From NCBI GenBank assembly GCA_014138725.1, contig JACJID010000008.1, positions 186,001 to 250,000 of the forward strand: a DNA stretch of 64,000 nt, given 5' to 3'. A program made the translations under genes and the position numbers. This stretch comes from Kutzneria viridogrisea. Lineage in GTDB: Bacteria > Actinomycetota > Actinomycetes > Mycobacteriales > Pseudonocardiaceae. A model generated the notes under the pieces. That model saw only the letters and a program-made list of their open reading frames with translations, did no database searches and was not told where the DNA came from. Shown piece by piece: positions 16,185 through 26,144 of this stretch (positions are counted from its first letter, which is position 1; each line of letters begins with the position of its first letter).

Positions 16185-16772
16185 ATGGCAGTGGACACCT
16201 GGGAGGGCCTCAGCGGCCACGACCGCCACGCGGCATGCCTCGTCGCCGCGCAGGGCGGCAACCGCAGGGCCCTGGACACGCTGGTCACCGACCTCACCCC
16301 ACTGGTGTGGCACGTGACCAGGAGCCAGGGACTGGACCGGGTCAGCGCCGAGGACGTGGTGCAGACCGTGTGGCTGGCCCTGTTGCGCCACCTCAACCGG
16401 CTGGAGCACCCCAGGGCGCTGGCCGGTTGGCTGATCACCACCACCCGGCGGGAGGCCCAGCGGGCCCGCACGACCGGGTACGACCGGGAGTCGCCGGTGC
16501 CCAACGAGGGCCTCAGCGACATCCCCACGCAGAACGACGGCCCCGAGCAGGAGGCGCTGCGCGACGACCGGGACCGCCGGTTGTGGGCGGCCTACGCCCA
16601 GCTCACCGAGCGGTGCCAGCACCTGCTCAAGCTCACCGTGCTCGCGGGCAGGGCACAGTACGACGCCGTGGCCGAAGCACTGCACATGCCTCGGGGCAGC
16701 ATCGGCCCGACCAGGGGTCGCTGCCTCAACCAGCTACGTGACCTGCTGAACAGGGAAGGGGGGCCTCAATGA
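16185..16772 (+). CDS. RNA polymerase sigma factor, sigma-70/ECF-like
   Basis: A 195-residue sigma factor with regions 2 and 4. Region 2 spans about residues 25-95 (VWHVTRSQGLDRVSAEDVVQTVWLALLRHLNRL, ALAGWLITTTRREAQR). Region 4 covers about 135-190 (LWAAYAQLTERCQHLLKLTVLA, YDAVAEALHMPRGSIGPTRGRCLNQLR). ATG 16185 follows GGAGG by eight bases; an earlier in-frame start would add unconserved residues. Its stop overlaps the next gene (ATGA at 16769), which in turn lies close to a TPR-CHAT protein. This three-gene order is common in actinobacteria; the regulon is unknown, and no anti-sigma factor is visible. Confidence 0.9.
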   Translation: MAVDTWEGLSGHDRHAACLVAAQGGNRRALDTLVTDLTPLVWHVTRSQGLDRVSAEDVVQTVWLALLRHLNRLEHPRALAGWLITTTRREAQRARTTGYDRESPVPNEGLSDIPTQNDGPEQEALRDDRDRRLWAAYAQLTERCQHLLKLTVLAGRAQYDAVAEALHMPRGSIGPTRGRCLNQLRDLLNREGGPQ

Positions 16773-17275
16773 ACGCGGGCCAGGACAACAACCCGACCGC
16801 CAACGGCCAGGACGACAACCCGACCGAGGAGGACCTCCTCCTGCTGGCCGAACTGGACGTGCTGTTCGACAAGGTCGACCCGATGCCCGCCGACCTGGTC
16901 GAGCGGGTGCAGTTCGCGATCGCCCTGGAGGACCTCGACGTCGAGGTGGCCCGCTGGCAGCGCGACCAGGAGCTGGCCGGCGTCCGGGGCGCCGGCCCGA
17001 ACACGGTCACCTTCACCGTGGAAGACCTGACCATCATGGTCAGCTTCGCCCCGGCAGGTGGCGGCTACCGGTTCGACGGCTGGCTGGTGCCGGGCGGGCC
17101 GCACACCGTGGAGGTCAGGGTGGCCGGTCACACGTCCACCACGACCGCGGCCGACGAGGGCGGGCGGTTCGCGGTGGACCAGGTGCCCAAGGGCACCACC
17201 CAGCTGGTGATCCACCTGGCCGCGGGCCACGGTGGTCGCGGGCGCACGGTGGTCACGCCGACCCTGGTGCTGTAA
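16769..17275 (+). CDS. conserved protein of sigma/CHAT operons with a carboxypeptidase-regulatory-like domain
   Basis: A 168-residue protein. An acidic N-terminal half (TEEDLLLLAELDVLFDKVDPMPADLVERVQFAIALEDLDVEVAR) resembles an interaction helix region. The C-terminal half (about 75-165) is a beta-sandwich of carboxypeptidase-regulatory type (GYRFDGWLVPGGPHTVEVRVAGHTSTTTAADEGGRFAVDQVPKG). It has no signal peptide. It sits between the sigma factor, which it overlaps by four bases, and the CHAT gene, so it probably links the two, perhaps as an adaptor or an anti-sigma-like factor. That is inference from arrangement. Confidence 0.8.
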   Translation: MNAGQDNNPTANGQDDNPTEEDLLLLAELDVLFDKVDPMPADLVERVQFAIALEDLDVEVARWQRDQELAGVRGAGPNTVTFTVEDLTIMVSFAPAGGGYRFDGWLVPGGPHTVEVRVAGHTSTTTAADEGGRFAVDQVPKGTTQLVIHLAAGHGGRGRTVVTPTLVL

Positions 17276-17338
17276 CGGTGCGATCTTCCCCCCGACGGTG
17301 GACACCACCTTTCCGCCGGGGTGTGCTGGTATGTACGG

Positions 17339-19993
17339 GTGCCGTCACCGCCCACAGCCGTCCTCGCGCGCCCGCGCGCGGGTGAGCCCGACCGTGCGGC
17401 GGTGCTCAGCGGGGCCGAGCGGCTGTGGTCGGTCGGCTACCGGCTGGCGCTGGGCCAGTCCTTCGGCAACTCGGCGAAGGGCTTCCGCAAGGCGTTGCGC
17501 CTGCTGGACCAGCTCGAGGTCGACCCCGCCGACGTCGAGCACCTCGCACTGCGCGTGCAGGTGCTCACCTCGCTGGCGTACTCGGACTCCGAACTGCACA
17601 GCGTCCAGGAGGGCATGAAGTCCCTCGACCTGGCCGCCGAGCTGATCACCGTGATGCCCGCGGGGGCGGATCGCATGGCCGCCGAGGCCCGCGTGCAGCG
17701 CCAGCGCGGGTCCATCCTGCAACGGGCAGGCTGGCTGCGTGAGTCGATCGGGGTGCTCGACTCGGCGGTGGTGGCCACCGAGCGGGCCATGGCGCTGGGC
17801 GCGGGTGCCGAGATGGGCCTGGTCAACGCCCTGACAGCGCGCGCACTGGTGCACATCAACCTGGGCACCCCGCACACCGCGGCCGACGACCTGCGCCGCT
17901 GCATGTGGATCGGGCACGCCTACGACTCCCCGATCACCCGGGCGATCACCTCCAACAACCTCGGCGAGCTGCACTACAAGGCCGGGGACATCCCCACCTC
18001 GTTGCGCTACTACGAGGACGCCGAGCGGCTGTTCCGCAAGGTCGCGCCGAGCGCCCTGTCGAAGTTGCAGGTCGACCGGGCCGAGGTGCTGCTGTTCGCC
18101 GGGCTCGGGGAGGAAGCGGCCCGGATGCTCGACGAGGTGCTGCCCGACCTGCAGGCCCAGGGCAGCATGCGTGACCTCGCCGAGGCGGAGACCCGCCGGG
18201 CCGCCGCCGCCCTGCTGGAGAGCGACCCGCGGCTGGCGGGCCGGTTCGCCGCGGCGGCACGCCGCCGCTACCTGCGGCAGGCCAAGCCCGCGCTCGCCGC
18301 GCTGGCCACGCTGACCGCCCTGCGCGCGGAGACCGCCGAGGTACTGGCGGGTCAGCGCCCGGCGCGCAAGAGCCTGATCGATCGCGCGCTGGCGCTGTCC
18401 ACCGAGCTGCACGAGCTGGGCCTGGTCGACGAATCGGCCGTGGCGCGGCTGCTCGCGGTCCGCGTCGAGGTCCGCCGCGGCAACCGGGACCGCGCCGGGC
18501 AGCTGCTGGCCGCGCTGCGCCCACCGGGCCGGTTCACCTCGATCGACAACCGGATGCTGCGCAGGCTGTGCCGTGCCGAACTGGCCGAGTCCACCGGTGA
18601 CCGGCGGGCCGCGCTGAGCCAGGCCAGGTCCGGGTTCACCGAGCTGGGCAAGATCCGGGACCGGATGGGCGGGCTGGACCTGGTGTGCGGCACCGCCGTG
18701 CACGGCAGGGAACTCGGCGAGCTGGCCGTGCGCCTGGTGCTCGACGGGCGCAGGGGCAGCGCCGACGCGAGGCGGCTGTTCAGCTGGCTGGAGCGCACGC
18801 GGGCCCAGGTGTACCGCTACGAGCCGCAGCCCACCGTCGAGGACCCGGAGCTGGCCGAGCGGGTCGTGGAGCTGCGCAGCCTCACCCGGGCCATGCAGCA
18901 GGCCAAGGTGGAGGGCCGCAAGGTCCGCGACCTGGCGGCCCGGCACTCCGCGCTGCAACAGGAGGCCGCCCGGCTCGGCTGGCAGAGCAAGGTGTGGGGC
19001 ACGCCCCGGCCGGTCGCCTCGATGGACGAGGTGGCCCAGCGGCTGGACGACCGCGCGCTGGTGACGTTCGCGGCCTCCGGTGACGCCATGGTCGCCGTTG
19101 TGCTCGTCGCGGGACGGCCCAGGCTGGTCCGGCTCGGCAGCGTGGCCGGTGCCCGGCAGGCGGCCCGTGAGCTGCACGCCGACCTGGACGCGCTGGCCCC
19201 CGACCACCTGCCCAGGGCGCTGGTCGAGGTCGTGTCGGCCTCCGCGAGGCGCCGCGCGCAGTTGCTCGACGACCAGCTGATGCGCCCGCTCGCCGAGGTG
19301 ATCGGCGACCGCGAGCTGGTCGTCGTGCCCACCGGCCCCCTGTACCCCGTCGCCTGGGGCGCACTCCCCTCGCTGTGCGGGCGGCCCGTGGTCGTCGCGC
19401 CCTCGGCCACGGCCTGGCTGGCCGCCTCCAGCACCCCGCAGGCGCAGGCCGGTCCCGTGGGCCGCAGCGTGCTCGTCGGCGGCCCCGACCTGCCCGCCGC
19501 CGTGGGTGAGGTCGCCCAGCTGACTCAGTACCGGCCGGGCGCCCAGGTCATCGACGGGGACCGCGCCACGGTGGAGACCGTGCTCAAGGCGTTGGACGGG
19601 GCGCAGATGGCGCACGTCGCCGCGCACGGGGCGCACGAGCCCGGCAATGCGCTGTTCTCCCGGCTGGAGCTGGTGGACGGGGCCTTGTTCGCCCACGAGA
19701 CGGCACGGCTGCAACGGCCACCGGAGCAGGTCGTGCTCGCCGCGTGTGAGCTCGCGCTGAGCCGGATCCGGCCGGGTGACGAGGCGCTCGGGTTCGCCGG
19801 TGCCCTGCTCGCCGCAGGTGTGCGCACCGTGACCGCCGCCGTGACGCGGGTCGGCGACCACACCGCCGCCGAGAGCATGGCGTTCTACCACCGCCGTGTG
19901 TCGGAGGGCGCCCGTCCCGCCGTGGCCCTGGCCGACGCGACGGCCGTCGACCCGTTGCGCCGACCGTTCATGTGCCTCGGCGCCAGCAACTGA
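17339..19993 (+). CDS. TPR-CHAT caspase-like protease
   Basis: A protein of about 884 residues. The N-terminal 500 residues are helical TPR-like repeats (for example ITSNNLGELHYKAGDIPTSLRYYEDAERLF). A coiled region follows (VELRSLTRAMQQAKVEGRKVRDLAARH), then a C-terminal CHAT domain. The caspase-type dyad is intact: His at about 763 in HVAAHGAH and Cys at about 803 in VVLAACELA, with the domain end DEALGFAGALLAAGVRTVTAAV. It is therefore predicted to be an active cysteine protease. GTG 17339 is one possible start; GTG 17321 is also in frame. It is the last gene of the sigma operon. Confidence 0.92.
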   Translation: MPSPPTAVLARPRAGEPDRAAVLSGAERLWSVGYRLALGQSFGNSAKGFRKALRLLDQLEVDPADVEHLALRVQVLTSLAYSDSELHSVQEGMKSLDLAAELITVMPAGADRMAAEARVQRQRGSILQRAGWLRESIGVLDSAVVATERAMALGAGAEMGLVNALTARALVHINLGTPHTAADDLRRCMWIGHAYDSPITRAITSNNLGELHYKAGDIPTSLRYYEDAERLFRKVAPSALSKLQVDRAEVLLFAGLGEEAARMLDEVLPDLQAQGSMRDLAEAETRRAAAALLESDPRLAGRFAAAARRRYLRQAKPALAALATLTALRAETAEVLAGQRPARKSLIDRALALSTELHELGLVDESAVARLLAVRVEVRRGNRDRAGQLLAALRPPGRFTSIDNRMLRRLCRAELAESTGDRRAALSQARSGFTELGKIRDRMGGLDLVCGTAVHGRELGELAVRLVLDGRRGSADARRLFSWLERTRAQVYRYEPQPTVEDPELAERVVELRSLTRAMQQAKVEGRKVRDLAARHSALQQEAARLGWQSKVWGTPRPVASMDEVAQRLDDRALVTFAASGDAMVAVVLVAGRPRLVRLGSVAGARQAARELHADLDALAPDHLPRALVEVVSASARRRAQLLDDQLMRPLAEVIGDRELVVVPTGPLYPVAWGALPSLCGRPVVVAPSATAWLAASSTPQAQAGPVGRSVLVGGPDLPAAVGEVAQLTQYRPGAQVIDGDRATVETVLKALDGAQMAHVAAHGAHEPGNALFSRLELVDGALFAHETARLQRPPEQVVLAACELALSRIRPGDEALGFAGALLAAGVRTVTAAVTRVGDHTAAESMAFYHRRVSEGARPAVALADATAVDPLRRPFMCLGASN

Positions 19994-20008
19994 GCCCGCT
20001 CTCCCCGC

Positions 20009-20220
20009 GAGTCCCGCCCACAGGCGCGCGAGTCCCGGCCTCAGGCCCACGAGTCCCGCTCAGCCGCACGTGAGTCCCGCTCTCAGGCCCACGAGTCCCG
20101 CTCTCAGGACAGCACTGCCGCACCGGTCGCCGGGATTCACGCGCTGCAAAACGGGGTTCGTGCTCCCCAGACCGGGGTTCGCCGTCCCTAGAGCGGGACT
20201 CGCGCGCTGGAGAGCGGGAC
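20009..20220. repeat. 21-bp tandem array, locus C (two opposed orientations)
   Basis: GAGTCCCGC units start at 20009, 20030, 20051, 20072 and 20093, an exact 21-bp period. After a degenerate middle, units in the opposite orientation follow (ACGGGGTTCG, CCGGGGTTCG, GCGGGACTCG to about 20220). The array lies between the convergent CHAT and groEL genes. Confidence 0.92.
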
Positions 20221-20234
20221 TCGCCGTAGATGTG

Positions 20235-20271
20235 CGGGAGGGGCGGCCCCCACAGCGGGCCGCCCCTCCCG
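20235..20271. terminator. bidirectional terminator between CHAT and groEL genes
   Basis: CGGGAGGGGCGGCCC (20235-20249) and GGGCCGCCCCTCCCG (20257-20271) form a perfect 15-bp stem with a seven-base loop, 29 bases beyond the groEL stop. Confidence 0.75.
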
Positions 20272-20299
20272 GGCAGTGCGAATCAGCTGGTGGCTGGAC

Positions 20300-22024
<1,725 letters not shown>

Positions 22025-22030
22025 TCATCG

Positions 22031-22057
22031 TTGGCACTCAGGTTGCGTGAGTGCTAG
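22031..22057. promoter_or_regulatory. CIRCE operator 1 (HrcA site)
   Basis: TTGGCACTC (22031-22039), nine-base spacer, GAGTGCTAG (22049-22057). This matches the CIRCE consensus TTAGCACTC-N9-GAGTGCTAA with two mismatches and lies upstream of groEL. Confidence 0.92.
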
Positions 22058-22064
22058 TGCAGGT

Positions 22065-22091
22065 TTAGCACTCGCCGGGGCCGAGTGCAAG
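22065..22091. promoter_or_regulatory. CIRCE operator 2 (HrcA site)
   Basis: TTAGCACTC (22065-22073), nine-base spacer, GAGTGCAAG (22083-22091). This is a second CIRCE only seven bases from the first, close to the 3' end of the kinase gene (22101). Confidence 0.9.
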
Positions 22092-22100
22092 AAACGCAGC

Positions 22101-23294
22101 TCAGTGACCCGCGGTCAACCACACGATCAGGACCACCACGACCACCAGCACCGCCGTGCCCACCAGCACCGGCACCGCCCAGCGCACCGCGCCGGAGCGG
22201 TCCTCGCGGAAGGCGGAGGAGCTGACCGGCGCGGGCGGGCGCAGCCGCACCGGCTGGTCGCCGCCCGCCGGGTAGCCGCCGTACCGGCCCTGGTCGCCCT
22301 GCTGCTGGTACCCGCCGACCTGGCCCATGCGCACCGGACCGGAGGGCGGGCCCGCGGGCGCGGGCGGGGGCTGGACCGCGCCGGAGTGCACCGGCGAGGC
22401 CACCGGCAGCCCGCCGCCGGAGTCGGCGGAGCGCAGCTGCGGCGGGGGCGAGCCCGGCTGGGCCACGGCCACCAGCGCGCTGCGCGCCGCGGCCACCAGC
22501 TCGCGGCAGGTGCTGTAGCGCTGGTTGGGGTCCTTGGCCATGCCCTTGCGGATGACCTCGTCGATGCCCGGCGGCAGGGCTACCAGCGCCGTCACCGAGG
22601 GCGGCTCGCTGCCCAGGTGGCCCTGGATGACCTCGGAGACCCCGCCCTTGTACGGGGGCCGCCCGGTCAGGCAGGCGAACAGCACGCAGGCCAGCGAGTA
22701 CAGGTCGGTGCGGCCGTCCACCGGCTCGCCGCGCAGGTGTTCGGGCGCGGCGTAGGTGGGCGAGCCCAGGAAGTCGCCGCCCCGGGTGCGGTGGCCGGTG
22801 GCCCCGCGCCGGGTCAGCCCGAAGTCGGCGAGGTAGACGTGCTCGCCCGCGGACTCCCGGCTGGTGACCAGCATGTTGGCCGGTTTGACGTCCAGGTGCA
22901 CCAGCCCGCGCCCGGCGAGCATGTCCAGCGCCTCGCCCGCCTGGCTGACCATGATCAGCGCGCGGGAGGGGGACAGCGGGCCGTCGGCGATGAGGCTGGC
23001 CAGGTCGGAGCCGTCGACCAGGCGCATGGCGATGTAGAGCAGGCCGTCGAGCTCACCGAAGTCGTAGAGCGGCACGACGTTGGAGTGGTCGATGGCCGCG
23101 GTGTTGCGCGCCTCGTCCACGAAGCGCTCGCGGAACTCCGGGTCCTCGGTGAGGTGTTCGGAGATGACCTTGAGCGCGACCTTGCGACCGAGTCTGACAT
23201 CGGTGGCGCGGTACATGATGGCCATGCCGCCGCGCCCCAGCACCGCATCGATGCGGTAGTGGCCGAGGCGCTTACCGGTCAAGTCGTCCGACAC
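22101..23294 (-). CDS. Ser/Thr protein kinase, PknB-type, with C-terminal membrane anchor
   Basis: A 397-residue kinase. The catalytic domain (about 12-275) has the glycine loop VLGRGGMAIMY, the ATP-binding K42 in VALKVI, the catalytic loop HLDVKPANML (133-142), DFG at 157-159 and the activation-segment end GSPTYAAPEHL. HRD is changed to HLD. The catalytic Asp, Lys and Asn are kept, so activity is likely. A Pro/Gly/Gln-rich linker follows, then a single membrane segment (about 371-393) with almost no extracellular part. GTG 23294 gives the conserved start; an upstream GTG would add poorly conserved residues. Confidence 0.93.
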   Translation of the reverse strand: MSDDLTGKRLGHYRIDAVLGRGGMAIMYRATDVRLGRKVALKVISEHLTEDPEFRERFVDEARNTAAIDHSNVVPLYDFGELDGLLYIAMRLVDGSDLASLIADGPLSPSRALIMVSQAGEALDMLAGRGLVHLDVKPANMLVTSRESAGEHVYLADFGLTRRGATGHRTRGGDFLGSPTYAAPEHLRGEPVDGRTDLYSLACVLFACLTGRPPYKGGVSEVIQGHLGSEPPSVTALVALPPGIDEVIRKGMAKDPNQRYSTCRELVAAARSALVAVAQPGSPPPQLRSADSGGGLPVASPVHSGAVQPPPAPAGPPSGPVRMGQVGGYQQQGDQGRYGGYPAGGDQPVRLRPPAPVSSSAFREDRSGAVRWAVPVLVGTAVLVVVVVLIVWLTAGH

Positions 23295-23423
23295 GCCGGG
23301 AAGCCTAACGCGCTGCGGATTCGGCCCGCCGCCGGTTGCTGGAAACCGGCCGGGCCGGGCCGCCACGGGCACGCGCGGCGGACCGGCCGTCGAGAATCAG
23401 GTGGTGTGACCGACTGTCCGGTG

Positions 23424-23627
23424 TCAGACCTTGCGGACGTCCGCGGCCTGGCTGCGGCCGTCCCGGCCCGCCTGGACCTCGAACTCAACCCGGTCGCCCT
23501 CGGCCAGTGCCCTGAATCCGTCCATCTGGATCGCCGAGTAGTGGACGAACACATCCTGACCACTGTCCTGAGCGATGAATCCGTAACCCTTTTCCGAGTT
23601 GAACCACTTGACCGTGCCGACAGCCAC
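23424..23627 (-). CDS. cold-shock domain protein (CspA family)
   Basis: A 67-residue single-domain nucleic-acid chaperone. The RNP1 and RNP2 motifs are KGYGFI and VFVHYSAI, in the usual frame [18 protein letters not shown]. The start GTG 23627 is fixed by AGGAGG five bases upstream. It shares a divergent gap of about 218 bases with moeA, which leaves room for the long 5' leader usual for csp mRNAs. A GC-rich hairpin-like stretch (GGCGCCGGAAGCGCC, about 23656-23670) lies in that leader. Confidence 0.95.
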   Translation of the reverse strand: MAVGTVKWFNSEKGYGFIAQDSGQDVFVHYSAIQMDGFRALAEGDRVEFEVQAGRDGRSQAADVRKV

Positions 23628-23845
23628 GGCGTCCTCCTTGAAGATGTGGCGCACGGCGCCGGAAGCGCCGATTGGATCTCCCGAAACGCTACCGACCTGC
23701 TGGCCCCCTGCCATCTGCTTCTCGGGTGCTCTTGCCAGAGCCCGTTTAACCCGCTCGGACGCGCCGACCCGTTGTGCGGCACCAATTCGGCTGACACGAA
23801 TGGCGGTACCCGCGAAGTGCGGATCCGATAAGGGAGGATGAAGCG

Positions 23846-25054
23846 GTGGCGAACCCAGCACCGAGGATGACCGGCGTCGACGAACACCTGGCCGCGGTCG
23901 TGGAACTGGTCGGCGTGACCCCGGTGGCGGAACTGCCGCTGGCGGACTGCCTTGGCCTGGTCCTGGCGCGGGACCTGGTGTCGGCGATCGCCCTGCCGCC
24001 GTTCGACAACTCCGCGATGGACGGCTACGCCGTGCGGGCGGCCGACGTGGCGGACGCGCCGGTGGAGCTGCCGGTGGCCGGGGACATCCCCGCGGGGCGG
24101 GTGGACCTGCCGGAGCTGGCGCACGGCACGGCGCTGCGCATCATGACCGGCGCACCGGTGCCGCCGGGCGCGGACGCGGTGGTGCAGGTGGAGCTGACCG
24201 ACGGGGGCACGGAGCGGGTGCTGGTGCACGGGGACGTGCCCGAGGGGGCGCACATCCGCCGCGCCGGCGAGGACGTGCGGCCGGGCAGCGTGGTGCTGCG
24301 CGCTGGCGCCGAGCTGGGTGCCGCCCAGCTCGGGCTGGCCGCGGCGGTCGGCGCCGCCGTGCTGCCGGTGCGCAGGCGGCCCAGGGTGCTGGTGCTGTCC
24401 ACCGGCTCGGAGCTGGTCGAGCCGGGAACCCCGTTGCTGCACGGGCAGATCTACGAGTCCAACGGGGTCATGCTGGCCGCGGCGGTGACCGCGGCGGGCG
24501 CGCTGCCCACGCTGCTGCGGTTCGTGCCCGACGACGTGGCCGCCTTCCACGCGGCACTGGACGAGCATCTGTCCACTGTGGACCTCGTGCTGACCTCGGG
24601 CGGGGTGAGCGCGGGGGCCTACGAGGTGGTCAAGGACGCGCTCGCGGGCAACGGGGTGGAGTTCCGCAAGGTGGCCATGCAGCCGGGCATGCCGCAGGGC
24701 GCCGGGCGGTACCGGGGTGTGCCGGTGGTCACGCTGCCGGGCAACCCGGTGAGCGCGCAGGTGTCCTTCGAGGTGTTCGTGCGGCCCGCGCTGCGCGCCG
24801 CGATGGGTCACCGCAGCCCGGGCCGTCCCCGGCTGAGTGCGCGGCTGACCGAGCCGGTGCGCTCGCCCGCGGGCAGGCGGCAGTTCCGCCGCGGGGTACA
24901 CGACCCGGTCGCGGGCACCGTGTCCCCGGTGGGCGGCCCCGGCTCGCACCTGCTGGGCGCGCTGGCCCTGGCCGACTGCCTGATCGAGGTGCCGGAGCCG
25001 CTGGCCGAGCTGGCCGCGGGCGATCTCGTCACCGTGCTGCCGCTGGCCCCGTAG
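23846..25054 (+). CDS. moeA: molybdopterin molybdotransferase
   Basis: A 402-residue MoeA that inserts molybdate into adenylylated molybdopterin. Conserved elements include [67 protein letters not shown] and [23 protein letters not shown], followed by the C-terminal domain IV. The start is GTG 23846. The nearby genes psd, pssA and the AAA ATPase follow in the same order as in mycobacteria, where a moeA homologue also precedes psd. It starts a probable transcription unit with the short membrane-protein gene ten bases downstream. Confidence 0.95.
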   Translation: MANPAPRMTGVDEHLAAVVELVGVTPVAELPLADCLGLVLARDLVSAIALPPFDNSAMDGYAVRAADVADAPVELPVAGDIPAGRVDLPELAHGTALRIMTGAPVPPGADAVVQVELTDGGTERVLVHGDVPEGAHIRRAGEDVRPGSVVLRAGAELGAAQLGLAAAVGAAVLPVRRRPRVLVLSTGSELVEPGTPLLHGQIYESNGVMLAAAVTAAGALPTLLRFVPDDVAAFHAALDEHLSTVDLVLTSGGVSAGAYEVVKDALAGNGVEFRKVAMQPGMPQGAGRYRGVPVVTLPGNPVSAQVSFEVFVRPALRAAMGHRSPGRPRLSARLTEPVRSPAGRRQFRRGVHDPVAGTVSPVGGPGSHLLGALALADCLIEVPEPLAELAAGDLVTVLPLAP

Positions 25055-25063
25055 AGTCGCGTC

Positions 25064-25336
25064 GTGGGTCTCATCGGATGGATCGTGCTGGGCGCCGTCG
25101 TGGGCTGGGCGGCCAACCTCGTTGTCGGCGGGCGGGACCGCCGCCCGCAGGGCTGCATCGTCAGCATCCTGGTCGGCGTCGCCGGGGCCTTCCTCGGCGG
25201 CTACCTGTACCAGGCGGTCACCGGCAGGGAGACCGCCTTCACCTGGAGCTTCGAGAGTTTCGGCATCGCGCTGATCGGGGCGATCGTGCTGCTCGCCGTG
25301 CTGCGGCTGATCACGGAACTGACCCGTCGCCGCTAG
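25064..25336 (+). CDS. GlsB/YeaQ/YmgE family small membrane protein
   Basis: A 90-residue protein with three hydrophobic segments (IGWIVLGAVVGWAANLVVGG, GCIVSILVGVAGAFLGGYLY, IALIGAIVLLAVLRLI). The first two carry the glycine zipper typical of the transglycosylase-associated/YeaQ family, linked to stress. It is nine bases after moeA, so probably co-transcribed with it. No precise function is known for the family. Confidence 0.88.
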   Translation: MGLIGWIVLGAVVGWAANLVVGGRDRRPQGCIVSILVGVAGAFLGGYLYQAVTGRETAFTWSFESFGIALIGAIVLLAVLRLITELTRRR

Positions 25337-25417
25337 CTCCGCCGCCAGCTCCCGGCGCACGAGCGGTAGCGTGTGGCCGGTTCACTCCCCTACCGAGGAT
25401 GACGGACAGCCGAGCTG

Positions 25418-26140
25418 ATGAGCGAGAACGCACCCGAGGGCTTCTCCCTGGGCAACTTTGTCGAACTGGCCCGCAAGACGGTGCCGCCGATGCACCCGGG
25501 CGGGCGCCCGATCGTGCTCGGCTTCGCGGTGGGCGCGCTGGTGCTGCGCCTGCTGTCCCGTCGCCTCGGCGCGCTCGGGTTCCTGGCCACGGCCTGGTGT
25601 GCGTGGTTCTTCCGCGAGCCCAAGCGGGTCACGCCGACCCGTCCGGGCATCGCCGTGGCGCCCGCCGACGGCACGATCGCGCACGTGGAGCAGGCGCTGC
25701 CGCCCGCCGAACTGGGCCTGCCCGCCCGGCCGATGCTGCGGATCAGCGCCTTCCTGAACATCTTCGACGTGCACGTGCAGCGCACGCCCGCGCAGGGTGA
25801 GGTGCGCCAGGTCTCCTACCGGCCGGGCAAGTTCCTGTCCGCCGACCTGGACAAGGCCAGCGAGGACAACGAGCGCAACACCGTGGTGCTGCACACCCCG
25901 GACGGCCACGACCTGGTCGTGGTGCAGATCGCCGGGCTGATCGCGCGCCGGATCGTCTGCACCGCGACCGAGGGCGACAAGGTGGCGGCGGGCCAGACCT
26001 ACGGACTGATCCGCTTCGGCTCCCGGGTGGACCTGTACGTGCCGATGGGCAGCCGGGTGCTGGTCGAGCCCGGCCAGCGCACCATCGGCGGCGAGACCGT
26101 GCTCGCCGAACTGCCGCCGCTGACCGGCCGCGAGGGCTGA
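25418..26140 (+). CDS. psd: phosphatidylserine decarboxylase proenzyme
   Basis: A 240-residue short-form Psd that converts phosphatidylserine to phosphatidylethanolamine. The autocatalytic cleavage site is FGS in YGLIRFGSRVDLYVP (G201-S202), where Ser becomes the pyruvoyl cofactor. APADGTIAHV and SAFLNIFDVHVQRTP with its catalytic His are also present. One or two hydrophobic stretches lie near the N-terminus. It is followed four bases later by pssA, the enzyme making its substrate, in a psd-pssA-ATPase operon. Confidence 0.95.
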   Translation: MSENAPEGFSLGNFVELARKTVPPMHPGGRPIVLGFAVGALVLRLLSRRLGALGFLATAWCAWFFREPKRVTPTRPGIAVAPADGTIAHVEQALPPAELGLPARPMLRISAFLNIFDVHVQRTPAQGEVRQVSYRPGKFLSADLDKASEDNERNTVVLHTPDGHDLVVVQIAGLIARRIVCTATEGDKVAAGQTYGLIRFGSRVDLYVPMGSRVLVEPGQRTIGGETVLAELPPLTGREG

Positions 26141-26144
26141 GCCG

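Noticed and set aside
17345-20050. A 901-codon open frame on the minus strand opposite the CHAT gene
   Set aside because: It is a low-complexity Gly/Arg/Gln/His-rich shadow caused by high GC; the plus-strand frame has clear CHAT and TPR motifs.
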